Shown here piece after piece: positions 9,220 through 17,972 of a stretch of 64,000 nt of DNA. The position numbers and the translations under genes were made by a program. Numbering within the stretch: position 1 is the stretch's first letter; each line of letters opens with the position of its first letter. The notes under the pieces are model-generated. The model was given only the letters and a program-made list of their open reading frames with translations. It searched no databases and was not told the DNA's origin. This DNA comes from Yoonia maritima (GTDB lineage Bacteria > Pseudomonadota > Alphaproteobacteria > Rhodobacterales > Rhodobacteraceae), in contig NZ_PKFN01000007.1 in assembly GCF_002933395.1 (NCBI RefSeq), forward strand, positions 62,001 to 126,000, in the 5' to 3' direction.

Positions 9220-10950
9220 ATGTCGAGTGAAACAGATGATCGCGTATCGCGACGGCGATATGAACGTGAGCAACGTGCTCGCGAAGAAGCTGAAGCCCTT
9301 CTTGAGCAAAAAAGCCGTGAACTGTTTCTAGCCAATAAACAATTGAGCGAGTATTCTACAACATTAGAGGGGGCTGTTCTGGATAGGACAGCTAAGCTGC
9401 GCAGCGCCTTAGAAAAAGCCGAGGCCGCATCGACGATGCGGTCAAGGTTTGTTGCAACAATGAGCCATGAGATACGAACGCCTTTGGGTGGCTTGCTTGG
9501 CATGATTGACCTGCTTGCCACGGATGAAACTGATGCCTCCAAGCTCGAACTTCTGAAGTATGCAAAGACGTCAGGCGAGGCGCTGAACCGGATCGTGAAC
9601 GACGTACTTGATTTTTCAAAAATGGATGCTGGTGTTTTTGTTTTCGAAGAAGAAAGTGTTGATCTGCGTGCGCTTGTCGAAAGCGTGATTGCACTCGCAC
9701 GTACTAATCGCAAATGTGAAGACCGTTCGATATTTGCAAAAGTGGATAGCACCGTACCCAAACTGTTTTTCGGGGATGCGACGCGGATCCGACAGATCAT
9801 TTCTAACTTTGTAAGTAACGCGTTGCGTTATTCCGTCGAGGGTCCAATCATCGTGCGTGCCAAGGCGACCCCTGATCCGAAGGGAGTGTTGCTTAGGGTT
9901 GAGGTCGAAGACTTTGGGATTGGTATAGAGCCTGATCAAATCGGCAATTTGTTTAAAGACTTCTCGCAAATTTCGACATCGCTCACAGCGGCTGCGCAAG
10001 GGACTGGACTTGGGCTGGCTATTAGCAAGCGCATCGTCGAGGGGTGCGGAGGTCAGATTGGTGTTGATAGTACGCCAGCAGTAGGTTCGACATTTTGGTT
10101 TGAGCTTCCGGTAGAGGTATTGGCCGCACCGCAAGCTTTAGAACTGGACGCGCAAACGGACGCTCAGGATAGCAGTGGCGTGTCGCTTGTTGGAAAACGG
10201 GTCCTGCTCGCAGAGGATAACGTGATCAATCAAAAGCTGCTGCTCACTTATCTCAAGCGGATGGAGGTTGACGCGGACTTGGCCGAAAACGGACGGGTTG
10301 CCTTGGAAAAATTCGAGCCTGGAAAATACGATCTGGTTCTTATGGACGTCGCAATGCCCGAGATCGATGGGCTAGATGCAATTCGTCAAATTCGCACGAA
10401 ATGGACTGAAGATGTCTTGCCTCCGATTTTGATCCTGACGGCTCATGTAATGGACGCGATTCAGGATGAAGCCGCATCGGTGGGTGTCGAGACCGTCCTC
10501 AGCAAGCCGATCCCTTATGATGAGCTGAAGTTAGCGATGCAATCGGCCGTTGGTGCAATGAAAAACGATGTGCCTGTGCCCCCGGAGCCACCCGTTATTC
10601 CAAAGAACGAAAGTCCTGACGTGTTTGCGTTAATGTCTGCAGACGCGGTCCAGCAGCTACTCGAAACGTTTTCGCCTGAGGATTTAACAGATTTGGTAAA
10701 ACGCTATGTCATTGATGCCCAGTCAATTGTTGCGGATATGCGGGTGCTTTATGAAAATAATTCGCATAAACAGCTGAGTGCACAGGCCCATTCTTTGAAG
10801 GGGTCGTCGCTTTTGCTTGGTTTTTCACGTATCGCAGAGCTTGCGGGAGAAGTCGAAATGCGAGCCGAGCATATTGATGCTACTATGATGGCGGATATGA
10901 CCGACGAAATTTCGAATATTTTGGTCAATTTGATGGGCAAATGCGATTAA
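9220..10950 (+). CDS. Hybrid sensor histidine kinase (HisKA-HATPase-REC-Hpt), H-NOX partner
   Basis: A 576-residue soluble hybrid kinase. An N-terminal coiled coil (about 10-75) leads into HisKA with phosphoacceptor H83 (MSHEIRTPL), an HATPase domain (N box around 195-203; DFGIGI; GTGLGLA), a receiver domain with D376 (LVLMDVAMP) and K429, and a C-terminal Hpt domain with H524 (AHSLKGSS). It has no membrane segment or sensor domain of its own, fitting control by the H-NOX protein encoded just upstream. The layout suggests a four-step phosphorelay ending on another receiver. The REC-SpoIIE protein across the divergent promoter is a candidate acceptor. Confidence 0.92.
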   Translation: MSSETDDRVSRRRYEREQRAREEAEALLEQKSRELFLANKQLSEYSTTLEGAVLDRTAKLRSALEKAEAASTMRSRFVATMSHEIRTPLGGLLGMIDLLATDETDASKLELLKYAKTSGEALNRIVNDVLDFSKMDAGVFVFEEESVDLRALVESVIALARTNRKCEDRSIFAKVDSTVPKLFFGDATRIRQIISNFVSNALRYSVEGPIIVRAKATPDPKGVLLRVEVEDFGIGIEPDQIGNLFKDFSQISTSLTAAAQGTGLGLAISKRIVEGCGGQIGVDSTPAVGSTFWFELPVEVLAAPQALELDAQTDAQDSSGVSLVGKRVLLAEDNVINQKLLLTYLKRMEVDADLAENGRVALEKFEPGKYDLVLMDVAMPEIDGLDAIRQIRTKWTEDVLPPILILTAHVMDAIQDEAASVGVETVLSKPIPYDELKLAMQSAVGAMKNDVPVPPEPPVIPKNESPDVFALMSADAVQQLLETFSPEDLTDLVKRYVIDAQSIVADMRVLYENNSHKQLSAQAHSLKGSSLLLGFSRIAELAGEVEMRAEHIDATMMADMTDEISNILVNLMGKCD

Positions 10951-11412
10951 TACTTTGATCTATTAGGCGTTTGGGCAGGCCGAATTCGGTATTTTAGCTG
11001 CCACCGCAGCAACGCCTGCGGAACTTGCTTGCCTGTTCAGAAGCACAATAGATTGCGTGGGTCTGCTTACAAAACCTAGTGGAATGCCTATCATCGCCCG
11101 CCGCGAATTTTCTCTTCGTTCAACAATGCAGCGAAGTTTTGGCGCTTTTATTCCGTTTTCTGCGCAATCGGTTGGTCGAACCTATCCCTTTGATACCGGC
11201 CCAATCCCATTCCGCAGGGTTTTGATCCCTTTGGTGGCGAGACAGGCGGCTTTGCGTTTGGGTAAAACATATCTCAAGCGCCAGGCGTTATATTTCGCAA
11301 GCTAACTTAGTCCGCGGCGCAACGAAATTGAAAGAATTGAAACCTAATTCAGAGCGCCCACCGCAAGTCTTTGCCAGATGCCCTGAACTTTGAAATCGAG
11401 ATCGGAAATAGA
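10951..11412 (+). other. Intergenic region upstream of the RTX gene, 462 bp
   Basis: No coding sequence I can support. An open frame of 82 codons at 11057-11305 lacks a ribosome site and recognisable motifs and is treated as chance. The end of the region, GGAAATAGA just before 11413, is the probable ribosome site of the RTX gene. No terminator hairpin was recognised after the kinase gene. Confidence 0.5.
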
Positions 11413-13860
11413 ATGCCTAACGCGATTGTAAACGGAATTTATGGCTTTGTCGGAACAACTCAGAATGACACGATGGCCGATGGATATAAGTCTGTCGACG
11501 GGACTGTTTTGTCGGCAAGCTCTGATGAGGTTGTAAAAGTGAACGGGCGCGACGGAAGCGACAGCATCGTCACAGGTCACGGTAATAATCTCGCCGCCGG
11601 AGATATGGTGGGCAATGAATGGGTCTATGTTGACGGTCGTTGGGTATATATCCCCAGCGCACTTGTCTTGAGCGACTTTGGACTGAACAGATCATATGAC
11701 GACGTCATCATTACAGGCGCTGGAAACGATGTTCTTCTGGGAAATGGCGGTGATGACAGCCTGTATGCAGGTGCTGGTAACGACATCCTGAATGCTGGGC
11801 GTGGCAACGACAAAGCCTTCGGCGGCAACGGTAACGACATCATCAATCTTGAAGATGGCAACGACTATACAGAAGCAGGGCTGGGCGACGATATCGTCAA
11901 CGCCGGCGATGGCGACGATGTTATCTACGGTGACGTTAAAGGGAGTAACTTGCTGGCGGAAAACGGGAATAAGGCAACGACATTTGCCGAGATGGCACAG
12001 TCTAGCGCTTGGACCATGGTTGACTCGTTTGGATCCTCTGCGATTTCACAGTCAATGGAAACCGAGGCAGGCGAAAGCTATACGATCTCATTTGATCTTG
12101 CCGCGAACTTGGCTGGCGGACACGCAACTGGCATCGTCGAAGTCATCTGGAACGGAGAGGTTATCGATACTGTAGAGGCTACTTCCGGCGCATATCAAAC
12201 CTTTGAAATTGATGTTGTTAGCAATGGCAACGAAGGCGAACTTCGTTTTCGTGCAGTAGAGCCAGAAGACACCACAACATATAACTTTGACGGTCCTATT
12301 GTGTCATACGACAAAGAAATGTCGATTGGTGGCGCAGATGTTGCGGTCAAAGGGTTCGCCGCTGGTCAGGCCAAACTGTATCAGGTCATTGACGGCCACC
12401 TGAAGGTCTTTGACGTCCAAGCCAAAGAATACGTCGATGTTGGCAGCGCGCCAGGCTTTAAAATCAATTCTGTTGGCTTCAATGTTGAGGACGATCTTAT
12501 TTACGGCGTAGCAAAGTCAGCAGGCGTCGATTCACTTGGCAACGCAGTGAAAAGCACTGATATCGTGATGATTGATGCGGCAGGCGCGACGTATCGCATC
12601 GGCGACGGTTTCTATGGTGACTATGTTGGTGACTTTGATGACAACGGAAATCTTTGGACGTTCCATTCCGCTTTGAACCGGGTCAGCGTTGTTGATGTTG
12701 ATCAAATGGATGCAAACGGCAACCCAATCATTACCCACTTTAAGTTTCCGCCTGACATGTTCACTGATCGTACATATGATTTGGCTTACAATGCAGAGGA
12801 CGGCAATTTTTACGCTGTCGTTTCACCTTCTAGCAACGGTGCGGCAGGCAAGGTTGTAAAGATTGATCTAAGCAAAGTAGCAGATGGCGGCGTGCCGACA
12901 TTTTCTGAAATTGCAATTACAGGAACACTGTATGGCGATCAAATGGAAGCCGGTATGGCAAAAGGCGCTTACGGAGCCGTGTTCTTGGACGGTGACGGCA
13001 ATCTGTATTACGGCCTGAACAATGGCGATCACGACCTTGACGCATCGACAGGTACCAAGGGTGCAATCTTTAAGGTCAACGTCGATTGGGAAGCAGGTCA
13101 AGCCTATTCCGAATTTATGTCCGAAGCGCCCGCCACAGGTTCAAATGACGGTGCGGTTGACCCGCGGTCCACGGATGCATTTTCACAAGTGGATGCGGAC
13201 GCTGCTGTGTTGATCCGTGAACCTTCATTGACGCATGTTGACGGTGGCAACGACATTCTTCGCGGCGGAGCAGGGAATGATGAGATACATGGCAACGAAG
13301 GTAACGACGACCTAAACGGCGGTACAGGTGATGATGTATTGCATGGCGACCAAGGCAACGACAAAGTTGCTGGCGGCAGCGGTAATGACACAATGTTTGG
13401 CGGTACAGGCGACGATAAAATGCGCGGCCAAAGCGGCGACGACACCATGAACGGCAATGATGGTGCAGACTATCTTGATGGTGGTTCAGGAAATGACCAA
13501 CTGTCAGGTAACGCAGGTGTAGACAAGATTGTAGGCGGTGCTGGCGCAGACACAATCGAGGGGGGCGCTGGCAATGATCACCTATGGGGTGGGAACTGGG
13601 CTGGCGACGACACGTCAGATACTTTTGTATTCGCGGCGGGTTCTGGTAAAGACTACGTGCATGATTTCGAAGTAGATCATGACCTTATTGATCTGTCCGC
13701 TTTTGACGTGGATATGGAAGACGTCCAAGCTGCTACAAAAGATATTGGCTGGTGCACGATTATCGATCTTCAGCAATTGCCGGGCGGATGCGATGATGAT
13801 CGTATTGTTCTTAAATCAGTGGATGCGGTAGATCTTAGCTATGATAGCTTCATCTTCTAA
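11413..13860 (+). CDS. RTX-repeat calcium-binding secreted protein
   Basis: An 815-residue acidic protein with no signal peptide. Two RTX nonapeptide blocks (GGxGxDxxx type) lie at about residues 102-174 and 609-730. Between them is a beta-rich region of about 430 residues resembling the DUF6923-type propeller seen in roseobacter RTX proteins. The last ~80 residues lack repeats and end in a hydroxyl/aromatic tail (DSFIF), as expected for a C-terminal type I secretion signal. Calcium would fold the repeats outside the cell. The start at 11413 is preferred because GGAA lies seven to ten bases upstream. An in-frame ATG at 11371 has no ribosome site. No type I secretion genes are in the window. 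A surface or matrix adhesin role is inferred. Confidence 0.85.
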   Translation: MPNAIVNGIYGFVGTTQNDTMADGYKSVDGTVLSASSDEVVKVNGRDGSDSIVTGHGNNLAAGDMVGNEWVYVDGRWVYIPSALVLSDFGLNRSYDDVIITGAGNDVLLGNGGDDSLYAGAGNDILNAGRGNDKAFGGNGNDIINLEDGNDYTEAGLGDDIVNAGDGDDVIYGDVKGSNLLAENGNKATTFAEMAQSSAWTMVDSFGSSAISQSMETEAGESYTISFDLAANLAGGHATGIVEVIWNGEVIDTVEATSGAYQTFEIDVVSNGNEGELRFRAVEPEDTTTYNFDGPIVSYDKEMSIGGADVAVKGFAAGQAKLYQVIDGHLKVFDVQAKEYVDVGSAPGFKINSVGFNVEDDLIYGVAKSAGVDSLGNAVKSTDIVMIDAAGATYRIGDGFYGDYVGDFDDNGNLWTFHSALNRVSVVDVDQMDANGNPIITHFKFPPDMFTDRTYDLAYNAEDGNFYAVVSPSSNGAAGKVVKIDLSKVADGGVPTFSEIAITGTLYGDQMEAGMAKGAYGAVFLDGDGNLYYGLNNGDHDLDASTGTKGAIFKVNVDWEAGQAYSEFMSEAPATGSNDGAVDPRSTDAFSQVDADAAVLIREPSLTHVDGGNDILRGGAGNDEIHGNEGNDDLNGGTGDDVLHGDQGNDKVAGGSGNDTMFGGTGDDKMRGQSGDDTMNGNDGADYLDGGSGNDQLSGNAGVDKIVGGAGADTIEGGAGNDHLWGGNWAGDDTSDTFVFAAGSGKDYVHDFEVDHDLIDLSAFDVDMEDVQAATKDIGWCTIIDLQQLPGGCDDDRIVLKSVDAVDLSYDSFIF

Positions 13861-13903
13861 GTTTGAACTGTTTTAACCCTGCAGGGGTAAAGTGTTCTTT
13901 TTG

Positions 13904-13935
13904 CGCGAAGTGCCAATTTTAATTGGTGCTTCGCG
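13904..13935. terminator. Long stem between convergent genes
   Basis: A 15-bp stem with two G-T pairs: CGCGAAGTGCCAATT at 13904-13918 pairs with AATTGGTGCTTCGCG at 13921-13935. It lies between the RTX gene (+) and the outer-membrane protein gene (-). A U-tract is lacking on both sides, so it may act as a bidirectional boundary or mRNA-end stabiliser rather than a canonical intrinsic terminator. Confidence 0.5.
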
Positions 13936-14064
13936 TGTCATATACGCGATCGCGTGACTGGCATAATCATATAGTTGGCTGGAATGGATTTGCTACAGTC
14001 TAGTATGCCCACGAGTGTTGTAATCAGTTCTCAACGCTGGCTCTTTCACGCAGTGACGTCGTGA

Positions 14065-15435
14065 CTAAAACACCGACTTTAGTGTAATCCCAACTGACAT
14101 GCTATCGCGGGTGTACCGGCTGACGTTACTTTCAGACAGGCTGCGATTCAGGCTGAGGCCGGGCGTGAAGCCAGCGTAAGTTGCGTCAGGAAAACCAACG
14201 TTGATGTTATAAAATAGCGTATCATCGGTGCGCCCACCGGTTACCGGATATAGAAGTCGGTAGTCAGGGTAATCCGTGCGCGTGTACCCCGCACCAACAG
14301 AAATGGTTACGGGGCCAATCGGATCTTTCCAGTTGTATCCTCCCTGAATAGTCATCGTATTCGAAGTGTAGTTTACACTGTCGCCCACGCTATCGGTCGC
14401 ACTAATAGATGCGTGCCAGCTGTCCCCGCTGCTTAGCGCGTGGATATATGACATGCTGAGGGTGTTACGCTGCACCTCACCGATAGCTTCCTCAAGATAG
14501 CTGAGCTGTTCTGTTCGCGCTGCCAACGCAACCTTAGATCGATCTGAAAGTGGCGTTTGGTAGCTAAGCCCAAAGCGGAGGATGTCGTATTTTTGAAACT
14601 CGACATCTTGATCGCCTGTCGTGGCTTCACGATAATCTGAAACGCCCACCGACGCATTTAAACCAAAATTTCCATGCGGTAGGGCGCGATCATAGCGTAG
14701 GCTTAATTCCGCGGCATTGGTGTCGAACGCATCGTCTGGAATGTCGATGTCATCTGTAAGCCGAACGCGGGCACCGCTGTACTTTAGGCCAACGGTGGTA
14801 CGACTGGTTTTGTTTTCATGAAGGCGGTACCGGGTGCGAAGGCTAAACGACGCGCGTATTCCTGAAAGCGCGCGGGCGTCATCCGACAGCGTGCCAGTGG
14901 GGTTTCCGGGCGCAGTAAGGGTCGTGCCTTCTGCACCACCGTTGACATTGTCTGACGGAACTACCGAAAATCCAAAATGTGTCGACCACGGGTTGCGCCG
15001 TTTAATTATCCGGGCGTCGGCGAGGGTCTGTGCATATTCTGCGTCGTTTGGGGCAACGGTTAACGCACGGCGGAGCCAGAGTGTTGAAAGTGTGAACCGT
15101 TCTTCTTTGGCAGCGGCCAGCGCGGTCAGCCGGGCGGCTTCGTATTTCTGGGGGGCTGTCTGGGATAACCGCCAGGCGCGGGCGCCAGCGGTACGACCCT
15201 CGGTCGGGTTTTCGGACTGCGTAGCGGTGGCCGCAAGAATAAGCAACGCCGTGCGATCATCCGGATCTTGGGCCAACAATTGGCGAGCGATTTCTTGCGC
15301 AAGCTGAACATCACCAGCGCGCACCGCGTGGGCCGCGATAGCGCGGGCTTGGTCCACCTGAATATCGACCGTTGATTGCGCCAAGGCGGGTTGCGCCATC
15401 AGGCATGTAATCAAGGCTATAGCGCGTGTGTGCAT
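14065..15435 (-). CDS. Outer-membrane beta-barrel protein with N-terminal helical repeats (Slam/DUF560-like)
   Basis: A 456-residue exported protein from the ATG ending at 15435, which opens a signal peptide (...CLMAQPALAQ). A frame start 14 codons earlier would spoil it. Residues about 22-150 are alpha-helical, TPR-like (QEIARQLLAQDPDDRTALLILAA). The rest is rich in alternating amphipathic beta strands and ends with a C-terminal phenylalanine typical of BAM substrates. The TPR-plus-barrel order resembles surface lipoprotein assembly modulators (DUF560), but similarity is judged by eye. It lies next to the RTX gene in convergent orientation. Confidence 0.72.
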   Translation of the reverse strand: MHTRAIALITCLMAQPALAQSTVDIQVDQARAIAAHAVRAGDVQLAQEIARQLLAQDPDDRTALLILAATATQSENPTEGRTAGARAWRLSQTAPQKYEAARLTALAAAKEERFTLSTLWLRRALTVAPNDAEYAQTLADARIIKRRNPWSTHFGFSVVPSDNVNGGAEGTTLTAPGNPTGTLSDDARALSGIRASFSLRTRYRLHENKTSRTTVGLKYSGARVRLTDDIDIPDDAFDTNAAELSLRYDRALPHGNFGLNASVGVSDYREATTGDQDVEFQKYDILRFGLSYQTPLSDRSKVALAARTEQLSYLEEAIGEVQRNTLSMSYIHALSSGDSWHASISATDSVGDSVNYTSNTMTIQGGYNWKDPIGPVTISVGAGYTRTDYPDYRLLYPVTGGRTDDTLFYNINVGFPDATYAGFTPGLSLNRSLSESNVSRYTRDSMSVGITLKSVF

Positions 15436-15571
15436 CGGGGATGTCTCTGAACAGTCGATTTTTGGGCACACTGCCATAGGTAGATCGGCGCAACCAGCAA
15501 CATCTTGGGTGCCTGCGGCTGGCAGACACTCTATAGTAGCCGCAACGCGAATCTAGCAGCCGGAGAAAAAT

Positions 15572-15925
15572 ATGCCCATCACCGCCGAACAACAGGCCGA
15601 AATCGACGAACTACGTTCAAACGCAAAACCAACATTGCGGGCTGTGGCCGAAGGGATGGAGAACCACCTGTACAAGGCGCATGACGTGCTGGATCACGGG
15701 TTTATCCGGGTGATCGACTATATGGGCGACGATGCGGCGATCTGTCAGGCGGCACGGGTGTCTTACGGCAAAGGCACAAAATCCGTGCAAAACGACGAAG
15801 GGCTGATCCGCTATCTGATGCGCCACTGGCATTCGACGCCGTTTGAAATGTGCGAAATCAAACTGCACGTGAAATTGCCTGTCTTTGTTGCGCGTCAGTG
15901 GATCCGGCACCGTTATGTATTATGA
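15572..15925 (+). pseudogene. thyX: thyX 5' fragment (flavin-dependent thymidylate synthase, broken)
   Basis: The first ~114 residues are a good ThyX N-terminus ([19 protein letters not shown], then [27 protein letters not shown]) up to the catalytic ThyX motif start RQWIRHR. The motif continuation (normally RHR-x7-S) is replaced by three unrelated codons and a stop. Homology therefore ends at about 15913. The C-terminal end of the same gene is found at about 33985-34180. The middle ~130 residues, including most flavin and dUMP ligands, are absent, so the gene cannot be functional. The start has GGAG upstream. Confidence 0.92.
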
Positions 15926-15977
15926 CTACCTTCCTAAACGAAACCTGTTAAGTTGTTGAAGAAACGGTAGTGTCGGA

Positions 15978-16020
15978 GGCCTGCTGAGTGGAGCCCCGCG
16001 TAGCTCAGGCGAAGCAGGCC
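15978..16020. repeat. Inverted repeat near left island end
   Basis: GGCCTGCT at 15978-15985 and AGCAGGCC at 16013-16020 form perfect 8-bp arms around 27 bases, with an inner AGC/GCT pair. It lies 60 bases inside the left island junction and before the recombinase fragment, a usual place for recombinase-binding or attachment structures. No matching copy was seen at the right end. The 15926-16053 stretch is otherwise non-coding. Confidence 0.4.
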
Positions 16021-16053
16021 GGGCGGTGCGCATGAGTAACGGATTTTCAGCAG

Positions 16054-16497
16054 ATGCAGGGTAATAGACATCGACCGAAGGTGGCGCACTACAGGTTAAT
16101 TTTGCCTCAAAAGAATGATCTCAGCCTTTTCGGGACCGAGGCGGTCAAGCTTGCTGGGATCCCCATTGTCATCAGTAATGAAGGCCGTCTTGAGACGATC
16201 GTTACTGATTTTATGATCGAACGCTCACTTGGAAGTTGGTGCGGTTTCAGTGGTGCTCGCCTTTCAGCCAACTCCATTCTCGACTTGGCCAGAGATATTA
16301 TTGGTTTCCTGAACTACTGTGCTGCACTCGGCGTCGATTGGGTGTCTTTAGAGAGAGGCGATGAGACCAAACCGGCGAGCGTGGTTGGTTATGCCAACGC
16401 GATGGATGTTGGTTCCTGGGCTTTCGGAAGTAGGCCAATATCGTCGCATACAATCAGTCGGCGAGCCCAGAGTCACCAATGCTGCGTATTGCACTAA
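16054..16497 (+). pseudogene. Tyrosine recombinase, N-terminal fragment
   Basis: About 130 residues resemble the N-terminal core-binding (SAM-like) part of phage-type integrases: LSANSILDLARDIIGFLNYCAALGVDWVSL, then a PISSHTISRR segment where related proteins have a PSTINRR-like motif. The similarity then slips one frame near 16455 (RVTNAAYC) and stops at about 16495, where an unrelated gene ends. The entire catalytic domain is missing. It points inward from the left island junction. The C-terminal relic at 23315 could be the other half of the same gene, separated by the ArsR-to-NAD genes. Confidence 0.65.
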
Positions 16498-16503
16498 TGA
16501 CAG

Positions 16504-16947
16504 CTACCGATGCTCCTTCGGCACCCAGTCTTCGGCAACGCTGTTCCAGAACCTGTTGGGATTGTCCTCGTCCAATCCGCGAATGTGGAGTGTCCTCACA
16601 CATGGCCCTGCGAAGACAACTGGTTCTTCATAGGGGTGGGATGCATAGATAGCCTTCAGAACCCGCACGGCATTGGCTTCGGCGTCGCCTATGAAAAATG
16701 ACAGTTCCACGCAGGGCACTTCGACCACCTTCTCGGTAGCGGCGTTGCGTCCGCTTCCCAGCGACCTGAATTGCTGGGTTCCCGGCGCTGTCCGATACGT
16801 CACGGAGTCATAGTCTCCGTATCTTAGTGCATCTTCGGCCAAAATCGCATCCACAATCTTTTGCGTGTGGGTTTCGGGCACCTGGACCGTGATCCGTAGG
16901 CCCCTTTCGGGAACGAACCTGTCGTTGTCTAGCTTGGGCAGTGTCAT
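16504..16947 (-). CDS. YqfO/NIF3-like C-terminal domain protein
   Basis: A 147-residue protein from the ATG ending at 16947. It resembles the CutA-like ferredoxin fold inserted in NIF3/YqfO proteins: RITVQVPETHTQKIVDAILAEDALRYGDYDSVTYRTAPGTQQFR, and the C-terminal AIYASHPYEEPVV, where HPYEEP is the recognisable family string. The dinuclear-metal NIF3 domain itself is absent. The function of stand-alone versions is unknown; metal sensing or binding has been suggested. It follows an ArsR-type regulator gene by 82 bases and is probably its regulated partner. A longer frame to 17058 overlaps the regulator and is not used. Confidence 0.75.
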   Translation of the reverse strand: MTLPKLDNDRFVPERGLRITVQVPETHTQKIVDAILAEDALRYGDYDSVTYRTAPGTQQFRSLGSGRNAATEKVVEVPCVELSFFIGDAEANAVRVLKAIYASHPYEEPVVFAGPCVRTLHIRGLDEDNPNRFWNSVAEDWVPKEHR

Positions 16948-17029
16948 GGGGAACTCCGGCTGGTTTGCAGTCCGAATAACCCAGATCGGCGATGCTGTAA
17001 GAAAAGACAGTTCGCTATCGACCGAACTC

Positions 17030-17734
17030 TCAGACCGGATCGCCGAGATCAATGTCAAGCCGGTTCAGACCGAACCAGCGTTCAAGTGCATCGAAACCGT
17101 CATCAGTGACGATCAGCGCCCGACTGCCTGTACGGCGCTCAAGCCAATTTGCCTCAAGAAACTTCTGCATGATAGCCGTCGCCAGCGGACCGGAGATGTG
17201 ATGCCGCCGTTCTGTCCAATCGAGACAAAGCTTTGCTGGAGGCTTTCCCATGCCCCCAAATGGTATCTCGATGCCGATGTCATCAAGAAAGACCTGATAA
17301 TGTGGGCCAGCAATGATTGCGTCATCGCGCACGGTCAGCACATCGCGCGCGACCAGGTGATCCGTCATCAAGACACCCAACTTGCCAGCGATGTGGTTGT
17401 AGCAGCTGCGCGCGCGCGGCGTGTCAGCGTCGTGCCGACCGGGCCGCGACAAATGGTCGGTCGGCGAAAGCTGGGCCAGACCTTCAAGGGTGGCGGCCAC
17501 GTCTGCATTGGCAATCCGGTGATAGACGTGTCGCCCGCTGCGTAGCGAGGCGGTTAGACCGGCCCCTTCGAGCTGCTTAAGATGCGCGCTCGCGGTCTGC
17601 GGGCTGATACAGGCCGCGCACGCCAGCTCCTTATTGGTGAAGGCCCGGCCATCCATCAGCTCGCACAGAATGCGGGAACGGCTTGGATCGGCCAGCGCCG
17701 CGCCGATGATGTCCAGTCTTGGTTCGATGGTCAT
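17030..17734 (-). CDS. ArsR-family winged-helix regulator, long form
   Basis: A 234-residue protein from the ATG ending at 17734. Residues about 5-85 form an ArsR winged helix (LADPSRSRILCELMDGRAFTNKELA, then ISPQTASAHLKQLEGAGL, then GRHVYHRIANADVA). The C-terminal ~140 residues form an extra region with a second helical DNA-binding-like segment. There is no obvious CxC thiolate metal site, so the inducer is unknown. It probably controls the YqfO-like gene downstream. An upstream in-frame start at 17818 adds an implausible Cys-rich stretch and was rejected. Confidence 0.8.
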   Translation of the reverse strand: MTIEPRLDIIGAALADPSRSRILCELMDGRAFTNKELACAACISPQTASAHLKQLEGAGLTASLRSGRHVYHRIANADVAATLEGLAQLSPTDHLSRPGRHDADTPRARSCYNHIAGKLGVLMTDHLVARDVLTVRDDAIIAGPHYQVFLDDIGIEIPFGGMGKPPAKLCLDWTERRHHISGPLATAIMQKFLEANWLERRTGSRALIVTDDGFDALERWFGLNRLDIDLGDPV

Positions 17735-17972
17735 GCACTTCAGTTTACAGGCAGAACACAAAAACAGCCATGATGAACAATTCGACAGTGAACGTAGCAT
17801 GACGTTGACTCTGAGCAACCGCAGAAACTTGACGTTACAGCGAACGGCGGGAATGGGCCGTTCTCAACTGGGCAAACCTGCCTGAGATCCTACATGCTGC
17901 TCGAGCTCCGATGGCTGCAACGAGCCCAAAGTGCTTTGTGCTGCATGATGCACCAATGTCAGCTTTCGGATA

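Noticed and set aside
11057-11305. Open frame of 82 codons before the RTX gene
   Set aside because: No ribosome site, no motif, composition unlike coding sequence nearby.
13104-13555. Antisense open frames opposite the RTX repeats
   Set aside because: They are produced by the periodic repeat sequence on the other strand; Pro/Ser- and His/Arg-rich nonsense.
15996-16010. tRNA-like string GTAGCTCAGGC
   Set aside because: No acceptor stem, anticodon arm or T arm around it.
16865-17545. Plus-strand 226-codon frame
   Set aside because: Shadow of the ArsR gene on the opposite strand; no recognisable protein features.
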